Source: G965240465 sp965249525 | GTDB taxonomy: Bacteria; SAR324; JACQKK01 | Assembly (NCBI GenBank): GCA_965249525.1 | Contig: OZ252237.1 | Location: 1,178,001-1,242,000, forward strand | Reading direction: 5' to 3' | Length of the DNA stretch: 64,000 nucleotides | Shown: positions 1-8,493 of the stretch, piece by piece | Numbering within the stretch: the stretch's first letter is position 1 | How the letters are laid out: each line of letters opens with the position of its first letter | Translations under genes and position numbers: made by a program | Notes under the pieces: model-generated | The model's input: the letters and a program-made list of their open reading frames with translations, nothing else | What the model was told of the DNA's origin: nothing | The model's database searches: none

Positions 1-591
1 GTGATTCAACGCGAGCATCATGAAGATGTGGGTCATTTGAGTGGTACGGGCAGGGAACAGGTGCATGCTTTATCCTTATGGGAGACCTTGCGTACGCGCA
101 TGCCTTGGTTGTGGGTGGCTTTGGCGGGGGAGTTTGCCTTGGCGATGTTCATGCAGCGCAACGGAGTGGTGCTGGAACGGACACCACAGCTGGCGTTTTT
201 TATTCCCTTGGTGATGGCCATGGGGGGCAATGCTGGGGTGCAGTCAGCCAGCTTGGTGCTGCGGGGTTTAGCCAGTGGGGAAATTCGTTTGCGGGATTTT
301 TGGCGTCGGATGCAGCGGGAGCTGCTGGTGGCAGGCAGCCTAGGCACGGTGCTGGCCCTCATGATTGCCCTGGCTGCTGGCGGTTTGACCGCAGGCATCC
401 GCCTGGGGGCAGCGGTGGGACTGGCTGCCTGGGTCAACATCTTTTTCTCTACCTTGTTTGGTACAGCCATCCCGCTGCTTTTGCAAAAGCTGGGCAAAGA
501 CCCCGCCCTGGCCACAGGACCGTTTATTACCACCCTGAATGACATCCTGGGCGTTGCCATCTACTTGGGCATTGCGCTATGGTTGCTGTGA
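1..591 (+). CDS. mgtE: Magnesium transporter MgtE, C-terminal part (5'-truncated by window)
   Basis: This is the membrane domain of an MgtE/SLC41-type Mg2+ channel. About five hydrophobic segments are visible (near residues 34-52, 63-82, 109-127, 131-160 and 173-196). The family signature FFIPLVMAMGGNAGVQ lies in the second segment and GPFITTLNDILG in the last. Full-length MgtE is about 450 residues with an N-terminal domain and a CBS pair, so the reading frame almost certainly continues upstream of base 1; the GTG at base 1 is probably an internal codon. The last 46 bp (546-591) are copied in front of each of the following GIY-YIG genes, so the first duplication broke inside this gene's 3' end. 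Confidence 0.9.
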   Translation: MIQREHHEDVGHLSGTGREQVHALSLWETLRTRMPWLWVALAGEFALAMFMQRNGVVLERTPQLAFFIPLVMAMGGNAGVQSASLVLRGLASGEIRLRDFWRRMQRELLVAGSLGTVLALMIALAAGGLTAGIRLGAAVGLAAWVNIFFSTLFGTAIPLLLQKLGKDPALATGPFITTLNDILGVAIYLGIALWLL

Positions 592-627
592 CCTGCACCG
601 TCACACCCAACCATCTAGGAGGCAGTC

Positions 628-1521
628 ATGGTGGAACCCACCAAAAGCAAAAAGATTGAACTGTTTCTAATAGATGGCACTGCCAACGGAACTATAATTG
701 CTCTTGGAGAAAAATGCCAATTCATCACTGCCCCAAGAGACACTCTTCCCTGGTCGTCAGAAGACGAAACTTACCAGCCATACATAAACAAAGGAGTTTA
801 TATTATCAAAGGCGAAGAAAAACTGTATGTAGGACAGAGTAAGAATATCCACACCCGAATTCTCCAACATAGAAGAGAAAAAGATTGGGAGTGGCAGCGT
901 TGCTGTGCTCTCACTTGCAATCACGATTGGTTTGGAGCTGAAGAGATAGATTACTTGGAAGAACGCCTTATTAAATTGGCTCAAATAGATCCCGATGGAA
1001 GAAAACTAGAAACAGATATGCGTCATACACCCGCTTCTGTCCATCTTAAGAATAAAGACAAAAAATTTGCAGATGAAATTTTACAGGAAGCCTTGCTGGT
1101 ATTTCCCTTGCTGGGGTTTGACTTTTTCTATGACAGCAGCAATGCTGCCAAAGATGTCAGCATTCCCATTTTTAAGATAGAACAAGGGAAAATAACCGCA
1201 AGCGTCCGACTGCAAGACGACAAATGGGTGGTGCTAAAAGATTCTCTCGGCAGACTTGAATTCACCCCCTCTTGGAAAACGCACTCTCTGGGCTACTATA
1301 AACAGAGAGAACGTTTGAAAGAAAATGGCATCTTGCAGCCACAAGGAGACATGTTGGTATTTACCCAAGACACCCCCTTTGACAGTTCCTCCGCAGCAGC
1401 ATCGGTTATTTATGGAATAGCGCAGAATGGCTACAAAATATGGAGAGTCCCAGAGGAAGGCAAACGTTACTCCCAGTGGCAGACTTATGGCGAGTGGGAA
1501 GACAGCCGACCAGAATCATGA
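628..1521 (+). CDS. GIY-YIG / DUF4357 protein, copy 1 (type A)
   Basis: A 297-residue protein with an N-terminal segment of about 50 residues, a GIY-YIG-like nuclease domain and a C-terminal DUF4357 domain. The GIY motif appears as GVY (56-58) and YIG as YVG (67-69), followed by R77, H81 and E111 in the order expected for the catalytic residues. The DUF4357 part (about 185-285) has the usual pattern of W-V-V-L-K, R-E-R-L, and S-A-A-A-S-V near the end. GIY-YIG-DUF4357 proteins are widespread, poorly characterised and presumably cut DNA. The SD AGGAGG lies 7 bp before the ATG. The protein is identical to copy 4 except for residue 2 (Val here, Met there), so the two separated very recently. Confidence 0.8.
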   Translation: MVEPTKSKKIELFLIDGTANGTIIALGEKCQFITAPRDTLPWSSEDETYQPYINKGVYIIKGEEKLYVGQSKNIHTRILQHRREKDWEWQRCCALTCNHDWFGAEEIDYLEERLIKLAQIDPDGRKLETDMRHTPASVHLKNKDKKFADEILQEALLVFPLLGFDFFYDSSNAAKDVSIPIFKIEQGKITASVRLQDDKWVVLKDSLGRLEFTPSWKTHSLGYYKQRERLKENGILQPQGDMLVFTQDTPFDSSSAAASVIYGIAQNGYKIWRVPEEGKRYSQWQTYGEWEDSRPES

Positions 1522-1663
1522 TCATAGTTCTTGATCTTATGCTACGGTGCAGCAGCAGTAAAATCGCAGGATGACGCATAGCCTGGGCGTTGCCATCTAC
1601 TTGGGCATTGCGCTATGGTTGCTGTGACTTGCACCGTCACACCCAACCATCTAGGAGGCAGTC

Positions 1664-2557
1664 ATGATGGAACCCACCAAAAGCAAGACAGTTCAACTGA
1701 CTTTTGAGGAGGGCACGCCCCACGGGATTGTCAATGTCAAGAGCCTCACCTCCCCCTACAATATTATGGCTGCCCCCCGCAACAGCCTGAACCAGCTGCC
1801 AGGCGAAAAAACCTACCAAAAACCAGGGAATTATTTGCTTAAAGGCGAAACAGAGGAGGGTTTAACCTTGTATGTGGGTCAAAGCGATAAGGTGCTCAAG
1901 CGCATCAAGCAACATAAGCGTGAAAGAGAATGGTGGACACACTGCTGCCTGTTGACCTGCAAAAGCGACTGGCTCAATATTTCTCATGCACGCTACCTGG
2001 AACACCGCTTGTACCAACTTGCCCAAAACAACGGTGGTGTAAAGCTGGATAATGATATTGTGCCCACCCCTTCCTCTCTCTCCGAAGGACAGGCAACCGC
2101 CGCAGAAAATTTTCTGCAGGCTGCCTTGCTGGTATTGCCCTTGCTGGGGTTTGACTTTTTCTATGACAGCAGCAATGCTGCCCAAGATGCCCGCATTCCT
2201 ATTTTTAAGCTAGAAATAGGCAATTCAAATGCAAGCGCCCGACTGCAAGACGACAAATGGGTTGTACTAAAAGGATCTATTGCCAGAGGTGAAGAAGCCG
2301 ATACTTTGAAAACATACGCTCCAGGATACTCTAAACAGAGAGAACGTTTGATAGAAAATAAAATTTTGCAGCCACAAGGAGAAGACATGTTGAAATTTAT
2401 CCAAGACACCCCATTTACCAGCTCTTCCGCAGCAGCATCGGTTGTTTATGGACAACTGCTGAATGGACGCCAAACATGGAAAGTCCCAGAGGAAGGCAAA
2501 CCTTACTCTCAGTGCCAGACTTATGGCGAGTGGGAAGACAGCCGACCAGAATCATGA
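1664..2557 (+). CDS. GIY-YIG / DUF4357 protein, copy 2 (type B)
   Basis: A 297-residue paralogue with the same architecture. The GIY motif is degenerate here (GNY), with YVG, a following Arg/His pair and the YLEHRL glutamate kept. The N-terminal half is clearly different from copy 1 but close to that of copy 5. The C-terminal domain is moderately diverged, and the last 18 residues match copies 1, 3 and 4. The 142-bp spacer before it contains a copy of the mgtE 3' end and the same AGGAGG leader, so each gene has its own ribosome-binding site; no promoter was evident in the spacer. Function is inferred from the domains only. Confidence 0.78.
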   Translation: MMEPTKSKTVQLTFEEGTPHGIVNVKSLTSPYNIMAAPRNSLNQLPGEKTYQKPGNYLLKGETEEGLTLYVGQSDKVLKRIKQHKREREWWTHCCLLTCKSDWLNISHARYLEHRLYQLAQNNGGVKLDNDIVPTPSSLSEGQATAAENFLQAALLVLPLLGFDFFYDSSNAAQDARIPIFKLEIGNSNASARLQDDKWVVLKGSIARGEEADTLKTYAPGYSKQRERLIENKILQPQGEDMLKFIQDTPFTSSSAAASVVYGQLLNGRQTWKVPEEGKPYSQCQTYGEWEDSRPES

Positions 2558-2699
2558 TCATGGTTCTTGATCTTATGCTACGAGGCAGCAGCAGTAAAAT
2601 CGCAGGATGACGCATAGCCTGGGCGTTGCCATCTACTTGGGCATTGCGCTATGGTTGCTGTGACTTGCACCGTCACACCCAACCATCTAGGAGGCAATC

Positions 2700-3590
2700 A
2701 TGAAGCAAAACCCGCAATCCAAGACAATTACACTATTTTTGGAAACTGGCACCCCCAACGGGGTGGTAAAGGCTGATGACCCCTCCTCCAACTGCCAAAT
2801 TGCCGCTGCCCCCCGCAACCAGTTGCGCCAGCTGCTAGGCCAGAAAAAGTACCAAAAACCAGGGGCTTATCTGCTGAAAGGCGAACCAGAGGAGGATTTA
2901 ACCCTGTATGTGGGTAAAACCAATAATTTCTCTGATCGCATTAAGAACCATGATTCCAAAAAAGACTGGTGGACACACTGCTGCCTGATAAACTCCAAAG
3001 ATAAATGGCTAAATTCTGCTGATGCAGGCTACCTGGAACACCACTTGTACCAACTTGCCAAAAGCAACGGGCAAGTAAGGCTGACTAACGAAAACGAGCC
3101 CTCTTCTCCTGATATCGCCGAAGACCGGGCAGTCGTCGCAGAAAATTTTCTGCAGGCTGCCTTGCTGATTTTCCCTTTGCTGGAGTTTAACTTTTTCTAT
3201 GACAGTACCAGCACCCCCAAAGATGCCAGCATTCCCATTTTTAAGCTAGAAACCAAGAAAGTAGAGGCAACTGCCCGACTGCAAGGCGACAAATGGATTG
3301 TGCTAAAAGGTTCTTTTGCCGATCTTACAGCTGCCAGCTATTTAGAAAAGGACTATCCAGGCTACTATAAACGGAGAGAACGTTTGATAGAAAATGACAT
3401 CTTGAAGAAACAAGGAGACATGTTGGTATTTACCCAAGATGCCCCATTTAACAGCCCTTCCACAGCAGCATCAATTATTATTGGAAAACCTTCTAATGGA
3501 CGCCAAACATGGAAAGCACAAGAGAAGGGTAAAGCTTACTCCCAGTGGCAGACTTATGGCGAGTGGGAAGACAGCCGACCAGAATCATGA
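2700..3590 (+). CDS. GIY-YIG / DUF4357 protein, copy 3 (type C)
   Basis: A 296-residue paralogue and the most divergent of the five: it begins MKQNPQSKTITLFLETGTP rather than with the MEPTKSK start of the others. The GIY motif is GAY, YIG is YVG, and the Arg-Ile-Lys-Asn-His and Tyr-Leu-Glu-His segments are present. The DUF4357 domain keeps the same core spacing. The downstream spacer (3591-3768) holds three tandem 18-bp copies of part of the mgtE tail. The gene is intact with no internal stop, so selection seems to have kept the reading frame despite divergence. Confidence 0.77.
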   Translation: MKQNPQSKTITLFLETGTPNGVVKADDPSSNCQIAAAPRNQLRQLLGQKKYQKPGAYLLKGEPEEDLTLYVGKTNNFSDRIKNHDSKKDWWTHCCLINSKDKWLNSADAGYLEHHLYQLAKSNGQVRLTNENEPSSPDIAEDRAVVAENFLQAALLIFPLLEFNFFYDSTSTPKDASIPIFKLETKKVEATARLQGDKWIVLKGSFADLTAASYLEKDYPGYYKRRERLIENDILKKQGDMLVFTQDAPFNSPSTAASIIIGKPSNGRQTWKAQEKGKAYSQWQTYGEWEDSRPES

Positions 3591-3650
3591 TCATGGTTCT
3601 TGATCTTATGCTACGAGGCAGCAGCAGTAAAATCGCAGGATGACGCATAG

Positions 3651-3704
3651 CCTGGGCGTTGCCATCTGCCTGGGCGTTGCCATCTGCCTGGGCGTTGCCA
3701 TCTA
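3651..3704 (+). repeat. 18-bp tandem repeat x3 within the mgtE-tail duplicate
   Basis: CCTGGGCGTTGCCATCTG/A occurs three times head to tail (3651, 3669, 3687). The same expansion is present twice at 4723-4758 and is single at 546, 1582 and 2618. This is slippage inside a non-coding remnant of mgtE. Confidence 0.9.
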
Positions 3705-3768
3705 CTTGGGCATTGCGCTATGGTTGCTGTAACCTGCACCGTCACACCCAACCATCTAGGAGGCAATC

Positions 3769-4662
3769 ATGATGGAACCCACCAAAAGCAAAAAGATTGA
3801 ACTGTTTCTAATAGATGGCACTGCCAACGGAACTATAATTGCTCTTGGAGAAAAATGCCAATTCATCACTGCCCCAAGAGACACTCTTCCCTGGTCGTCA
3901 GAAGACGAAACTTACCAGCCATACATAAACAAAGGAGTTTATATTATCAAAGGCGAAGAAAAACTGTATGTAGGACAGAGTAAGAATATCCACACCCGAA
4001 TTCTCCAACATAGAAGAGAAAAAGATTGGGAGTGGCAGCGTTGCTGTGCTCTCACTTGCAATCACGATTGGTTTGGAGCTGAAGAGATAGATTACTTGGA
4101 AGAACGCCTTATTAAATTGGCTCAAATAGATCCCGATGGAAGAAAACTAGAAACAGATATGCGTCATACACCCGCTTCTGTCCATCTTAAGAATAAAGAC
4201 AAAAAATTTGCAGATGAAATTTTACAGGAAGCCTTGCTGGTATTTCCCTTGCTGGGGTTTGACTTTTTCTATGACAGCAGCAATGCTGCCAAAGATGTCA
4301 GCATTCCCATTTTTAAGATAGAACAAGGCAAAATAACCGCAAGCGTCCGACTGCAAGACGACAAATGGGTGGTGCTAAAAGATTCTCTCGGCAGACTTGA
4401 ATTCACCCCCTCTTGGAAAACGCACTCTCTGGGCTACTATAAACAGAGAGAACGTTTGAAAGAAAATGGCATCTTGCAGCCACAAGGAGACATGTTGGTA
4501 TTTACCCAAGACACCCCCTTTGACAGTTCCTCCGCAGCAGCATCGGTTATTTATGGAATAGCGCAGAATGGCTACAAAATATGGAGAGTCCCAGAGGAAG
4601 GCAAACGTTACTCCCAGTGGCAGACTTATGGCGAGTGGGAAGACAGCCGACCAGAATCATGA
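3769..4662 (+). CDS. GIY-YIG / DUF4357 protein, copy 4 (type A, near-identical to copy 1)
   Basis: 297 residues, the same as copy 1 apart from Met instead of Val at position 2. Reading the two genes side by side, I saw only two base differences: the second codon and a silent GGG/GGC in the segment coding for EQGKITAS. Flanking spacers differ by a few bases and by the 18-bp repeats. GVY, YVG, R77, H81 and E111 are all kept. Because copies 2 and 3 lie between the two identical genes, either a block of several genes was duplicated or gene conversion has homogenised them. Confidence 0.8.
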   Translation: MMEPTKSKKIELFLIDGTANGTIIALGEKCQFITAPRDTLPWSSEDETYQPYINKGVYIIKGEEKLYVGQSKNIHTRILQHRREKDWEWQRCCALTCNHDWFGAEEIDYLEERLIKLAQIDPDGRKLETDMRHTPASVHLKNKDKKFADEILQEALLVFPLLGFDFFYDSSNAAKDVSIPIFKIEQGKITASVRLQDDKWVVLKDSLGRLEFTPSWKTHSLGYYKQRERLKENGILQPQGDMLVFTQDTPFDSSSAAASVIYGIAQNGYKIWRVPEEGKRYSQWQTYGEWEDSRPES

Positions 4663-4822
4663 TCATGGTTCTTGATCTTATGCTACGGTGCAGCAGCAGT
4701 AAAATCGCAGGATGACGCATAGCCTGGGCGTTGCCATCTGCCTGGGCGTTGCCATCTACTTGGGCATTGCGCTATGGTTGCTGTGACTTGCACCGTCACA
4801 CCCAACCATCTAGGAGGCAGTC

Positions 4823-6223
4823 ATGATGGAACCCACCAAAAGCAAGACAGTTCAACTGACTTTTGAGAATGGCACGCCCCACGGGATTGTCAATGTCAAG
4901 AGCCTCACCTCCCCCTACAATATTATGGCTGCCCCCCGCAACAGCCTGAGCCAGCTGCCAGGCGAAAAAACCTACCAAAAACCAGGGAATTATTTGCTTA
5001 AAGGCGAAACAGAAGAAGATTTAACCCTGTATGTGGGTCAAAGCGATGATGTCCTCAAACGCATCAAGCAACATTATCAAAAAAAAGAATGGTGGACACA
5101 CTGCTGCCTGTTGACCAGTAAAGGCGACGAACTCAACATCTCTCATACACGCTATCTGGAACGCTGCTTGTACGATCTTGCCCAAGACAACGGTTATGTA
5201 AAGCTGGACAATGAGAAGGCACCCGACTCTTCCCCTCTCTCCCAAGAACAGAAAAACGAAGCAGAACATTTTCTTCAGGATGCCTTGCTGGTATTTCCCT
5301 CGCTGGGTTTTAACTTTTTCTATGACAGCGCCGGCCGTCCCCAAGCTGCCAGCCCTGCCATTGCTAAGGATAAGAAAGAATCATCCGACAGCACCCCTGC
5401 TGCCAAAGATGTGAGCATTCCCATTTTTAAGATAAAACAAGGCAAAATAACCGCAACTGTCCAACTGCAAGACGACAAATGGGTGGTGCTAAAAGATTCT
5501 CTCGGCAGACTTGAATTCACCCCCTCTTGGAAAACGCACTCTCTGGGCTACTATAAACAGAGAGAACGTTTGAAAGAAAATGGCATTTTGCAGAAACAAG
5601 GAGAAACCTTAATTTTTACCCAAGACACCCCATTTACCAGCCCTTCCGCAGCAGCATCCATTGTTCTTGCAAGCACCATGAATGGTTACAAAACATGGAG
5701 AGTCCCAGAGGAAAACAAACCTTACTCCCAGTGGCAGACTTATGGCGAGTGGGAAAAAATCTACCTAGAAGCTACCTCAGATGCCAGCCTTCCCGTTTCC
5801 AAGAGTGAAAGAGACCCATCCTATGACGGTGCCAGTGCTGCCAAAGATGCCAGCCTTCCCATTTTTAAGGTAAAAATAGGCAAAGCAAATGCAAGCGCCC
5901 GACTGCAAGGCGACAAATGGGTGGTGCTAAAAGGTTCTCTCGGCAGACTTGAATTCACCCCCTCTTTGAAAACGCACTTTCTGGGCTACTATAAACAGAG
6001 AGAACGTTTGAAAGAAAATGGCATTTTGCAGGAACAAGAAGACACCTTAATTTTTACCCAAGACACCCCATTTACCAGCTCTTCCGCAGCAGCATCCATT
6101 GTTCTTGCAAGACCCCTGAATGGCTACAAAACATGGAAAGTCCCAGAAAAAGACAAACCTTACTCCCAGTGGCAGACTTATGGCGAGTGGGAAGCAACCC
6201 AGCTAGAAGCCGCCGCCTCATGA
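4823..6223 (+). CDS. GIY-YIG protein with two DUF4357 domains, copy 5 (chimera)
   Basis: A 466-residue protein. The N-terminal 185 residues (GIY-YIG part, degenerate GNY and YVG) follow copy 2 closely. After a low-complexity linker rich in Ser, Ala and Lys there are two DUF4357 modules, roughly residues 195-311 and 341-457, both resembling the type A domain of copies 1 and 4 (shared LGRLEFTPS stretch), not that of copy 2. The gene therefore looks like a type B nuclease fused to a duplicated type A C-terminal module. The final GEWEATQLEAAAS tail differs from the common ending. It is the last member of the array, 40 bp before galU. Confidence 0.8.
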   Translation: MMEPTKSKTVQLTFENGTPHGIVNVKSLTSPYNIMAAPRNSLSQLPGEKTYQKPGNYLLKGETEEDLTLYVGQSDDVLKRIKQHYQKKEWWTHCCLLTSKGDELNISHTRYLERCLYDLAQDNGYVKLDNEKAPDSSPLSQEQKNEAEHFLQDALLVFPSLGFNFFYDSAGRPQAASPAIAKDKKESSDSTPAAKDVSIPIFKIKQGKITATVQLQDDKWVVLKDSLGRLEFTPSWKTHSLGYYKQRERLKENGILQKQGETLIFTQDTPFTSPSAAASIVLASTMNGYKTWRVPEENKPYSQWQTYGEWEKIYLEATSDASLPVSKSERDPSYDGASAAKDASLPIFKVKIGKANASARLQGDKWVVLKGSLGRLEFTPSLKTHFLGYYKQRERLKENGILQEQEDTLIFTQDTPFTSSSAAASIVLARPLNGYKTWKVPEKDKPYSQWQTYGEWEATQLEAAAS

Positions 6224-6263
6224 TGCTGTGTGCCTGTTTCTCATATAGAATGGACAGCTGCCT

Positions 6264-7109
6264 ATGAAAGGTGTGATTCTAGCCGCCGGCTACGGCAGCC
6301 GTTTTCTGCCCGCCTCTAAAACCATTCCCAAAGAACTCTTTCCCCTGCTGGACAAGCCTGCCATTGCCTTCATCGTAGAAGAATTTATCCAGGCAGGCAT
6401 TGAACAGCTGATTGTGGTCACCTCCCGTCGTAAAAAACCACTGGATGATTTCTTTGACCGCGAAATAGAACTAGAACAAGCCCTAACTGGCGAAAAAAGA
6501 AAGTGCATTATCCCTCCCCAATTGGATGTATGCCTGCTGCACCAGCAGCGCATGCTGGGTTCTGGCGACGCCTTAATGCAGCTGGAAGCCTGGGTAGGCA
6601 AGGAAGCCTTTGTGGTAGCTTATCCCGATGACATCCATATGGATGGACCCTCGCTGACCGCACAGCTGATGGCAGTACACCAGCGCAGCCAGCGCAGTGT
6701 GCTTTCTTTGCAGGAAACCCCAGGCGATATCTCACGCTACGGCGTGGCAGTAGTCAAATCGCAGCATGGCGTACAACTGGTCACCCAACTGGTAGAAAAA
6801 CCCCCCCAGGGCAAAGAACCCAGTCGCTTGGTCAGTTATGGACGCTACCTGTACACCTCAGAAATTTTCAGCGCACTTAAACAAACACGGGCGTATTTCA
6901 GTGGCTCGGGTGAATTTACCCAAACCCAAGCCATCCAGCAGCTGGCCACAGAAGGACGCATGGCAGCGGTAACTTTTGAGGGTCGCATTTTGGATGTGGG
7001 AGAACCAGCAGGATACTTAAAATCCATCATAGCGTATGCCCTCACACGCCCAGATCTTAAAGAAGAACTGCTGCATTTTATCAAAGAGGTCAGTGCCCGC
7101 CACAACTAA
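6264..7109 (+). CDS. galU: UTP--glucose-1-phosphate uridylyltransferase
   Basis: Makes UDP-glucose from UTP and glucose-1-phosphate for surface polysaccharide and glycosyl transfer in the cytoplasm. The nucleotide-binding start VILAAGYGSRFLPASKTIPK, the substrate segment KELFPLLDKPAIAFIVEE, and the later VEKP and GRYLYTSEIF stretches are typical of GalU. At 281 residues it is slightly shorter than the usual 290-300. It follows the GIY-YIG array after 40 bp and precedes purA by 59 bp on the same strand. No strong SD lies before the ATG. Confidence 0.93.
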   Translation: MKGVILAAGYGSRFLPASKTIPKELFPLLDKPAIAFIVEEFIQAGIEQLIVVTSRRKKPLDDFFDREIELEQALTGEKRKCIIPPQLDVCLLHQQRMLGSGDALMQLEAWVGKEAFVVAYPDDIHMDGPSLTAQLMAVHQRSQRSVLSLQETPGDISRYGVAVVKSQHGVQLVTQLVEKPPQGKEPSRLVSYGRYLYTSEIFSALKQTRAYFSGSGEFTQTQAIQQLATEGRMAAVTFEGRILDVGEPAGYLKSIIAYALTRPDLKEELLHFIKEVSARHN

Positions 7110-7168
7110 GCCCCTGGTAAAAGCAGCGGGCAGGATTTTATGAAGGCAGGGAGGAGATTTGACACAGC

Positions 7169-8485
7169 ATGGCAGGATTGGTTGTAGTAGGAGCGCAGTG
7201 GGGGGATGAAGGCAAGGGCAAATTGGTGGATTTGCTCACGCAGCACGCAGAAATGGTGGTGCGGTTTCAAGGAGGCAGCAACGCAGGACACACCGTATAT
7301 GTTGGGAATAAAAGCTTTGTGCTGCATTTAATTCCCTCGGGGATTTTTCATGCCAAGACCGTAAGCGTGCTGGGCAACGGGGTGGTGATAGACCCCCAGG
7401 CGCTGCTAAAAGAAATCCAACAGCTGCAAGCAGGGGGAGTCAATGTAGCCAAGAATTTACGCATCAGCAGAACCGCGCACTTGGTCATGCCTTACCACAA
7501 AGCCTTTGACCTGCTGCGAGAAAAACTACGCGGTGCTGGCAAAATTGGCACCACAGGTCGGGGCATCGGCCCTACCTATGAAGACAAAATGGCACGTCGC
7601 GGCATACGCTTTTGCGACCTGGAAGAGTTGTCAGCCGACAACCTGCGCCTAAACCTGACACAGATCCTAGCAGAGAAAAATCTGCTGCTGCACCAACTAT
7701 ACGGCAGCCAGCAAGCCCCCCTGCAAGCCGATGCCATTCTGCAGGAGTACCTGCAATACCATCAACAACTCAAACCCTTCCTGTGTGATGCCTCTCAACT
7801 GGTCAACCAAGCCCTGGATGCAGGCAAACTGGTACTATTTGAAGGCGCTCAAGGCTGCGGACTAGATGTAGACCACGGCAGCTACCCCTATGTCACCTCC
7901 TCCAATACAGTGGCAGGCGGTGCCTGCACTGGCAGCGGAGTGGGACCCACCCGCATCTCGCAGGTACTGGGCATCACCAAGGCCTACACCACCCGCGTGG
8001 GAGAAGGACCCTTCCCCACAGAACTGCAGCAAGACCCCGTGGGAGAACACTTGAGCCAGCAGGGGCAAGAATTCGGTGCCACCACAGGAAGAACAAGACG
8101 CTGCGGCTGGTTTGATGCCGTCATCGTCAAACAAGCCATCCGCCTCAGTTCCATCACAGCCCAAGCCCTCACCAAACTGGATGTACTCAGCGGACTAAAA
8201 ATACTCAAAATCGCCCACGCCTGGTGCGATGACCAAGGCAACCACTTCCAAGACGCTCCCCATCACTTCAGCCAGCGCAGCAACCTGCGCCCCGTCTATG
8301 AAGAACTCCCAGGATGGCAAACCTCCCTGCGCAACATCACCCAATGGCAGCATCTCCCCCAAAATGCCCAACGCTACGTCCAACGTATAGAAACCCTCAC
8401 CGGCGTCCCCGCAGCCATCATCTCCGTGGGGCCGCATCGCCATGAAACCATATGGAGAGAACCCCTGCTGCAACTGATGAAATAA
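7169..8485 (+). CDS. purA: Adenylosuccinate synthetase
   Basis: Catalyses the GTP-dependent joining of IMP and aspartate, the first committed step to AMP. The N-terminal GAQWGDEGKGKLVD loop, the GGSNAGHT motif, the TTGRGIGPTYEDK stretch and the C-terminal KLDVL region are all present. The length of 438 residues matches the family. An AGGAG SD lies about 11 bases before the ATG. The uracil-DNA glycosylase gene follows 8 bp after the stop, so the two are probably cotranscribed. Confidence 0.96.
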   Translation: MAGLVVVGAQWGDEGKGKLVDLLTQHAEMVVRFQGGSNAGHTVYVGNKSFVLHLIPSGIFHAKTVSVLGNGVVIDPQALLKEIQQLQAGGVNVAKNLRISRTAHLVMPYHKAFDLLREKLRGAGKIGTTGRGIGPTYEDKMARRGIRFCDLEELSADNLRLNLTQILAEKNLLLHQLYGSQQAPLQADAILQEYLQYHQQLKPFLCDASQLVNQALDAGKLVLFEGAQGCGLDVDHGSYPYVTSSNTVAGGACTGSGVGPTRISQVLGITKAYTTRVGEGPFPTELQQDPVGEHLSQQGQEFGATTGRTRRCGWFDAVIVKQAIRLSSITAQALTKLDVLSGLKILKIAHAWCDDQGNHFQDAPHHFSQRSNLRPVYEELPGWQTSLRNITQWQHLPQNAQRYVQRIETLTGVPAAIISVGPHRHETIWREPLLQLMK

Positions 8486-8493
8486 GCCCCGCC

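Larger units (their letters stand above)
546..6223 (+). repeat. Five-unit tandem gene duplication array
   Basis: The unit is about 1.04 kb: the last 46 bp of mgtE, a 37-bp leader with the SD AGGAGG, a GIY-YIG/DUF4357 gene, and a 60-bp tail. The mgtE tail recurs at 1582-1627, 2618-2663, 3651-3732 and 4723-4786, each still ending in an in-frame stop (TGA, or TAA at 3730). The gene types read A, B, C, A, B, which suggests that a multi-gene block was duplicated after the first single-gene duplications. Confidence 0.9.

Noticed and set aside
757..984. Minus-strand 75-codon frame, repeated exactly at 3898-4125
   Set aside because: It is antisense to the identical GIY-YIG copies 1 and 4; its conservation simply reflects the gene duplication.
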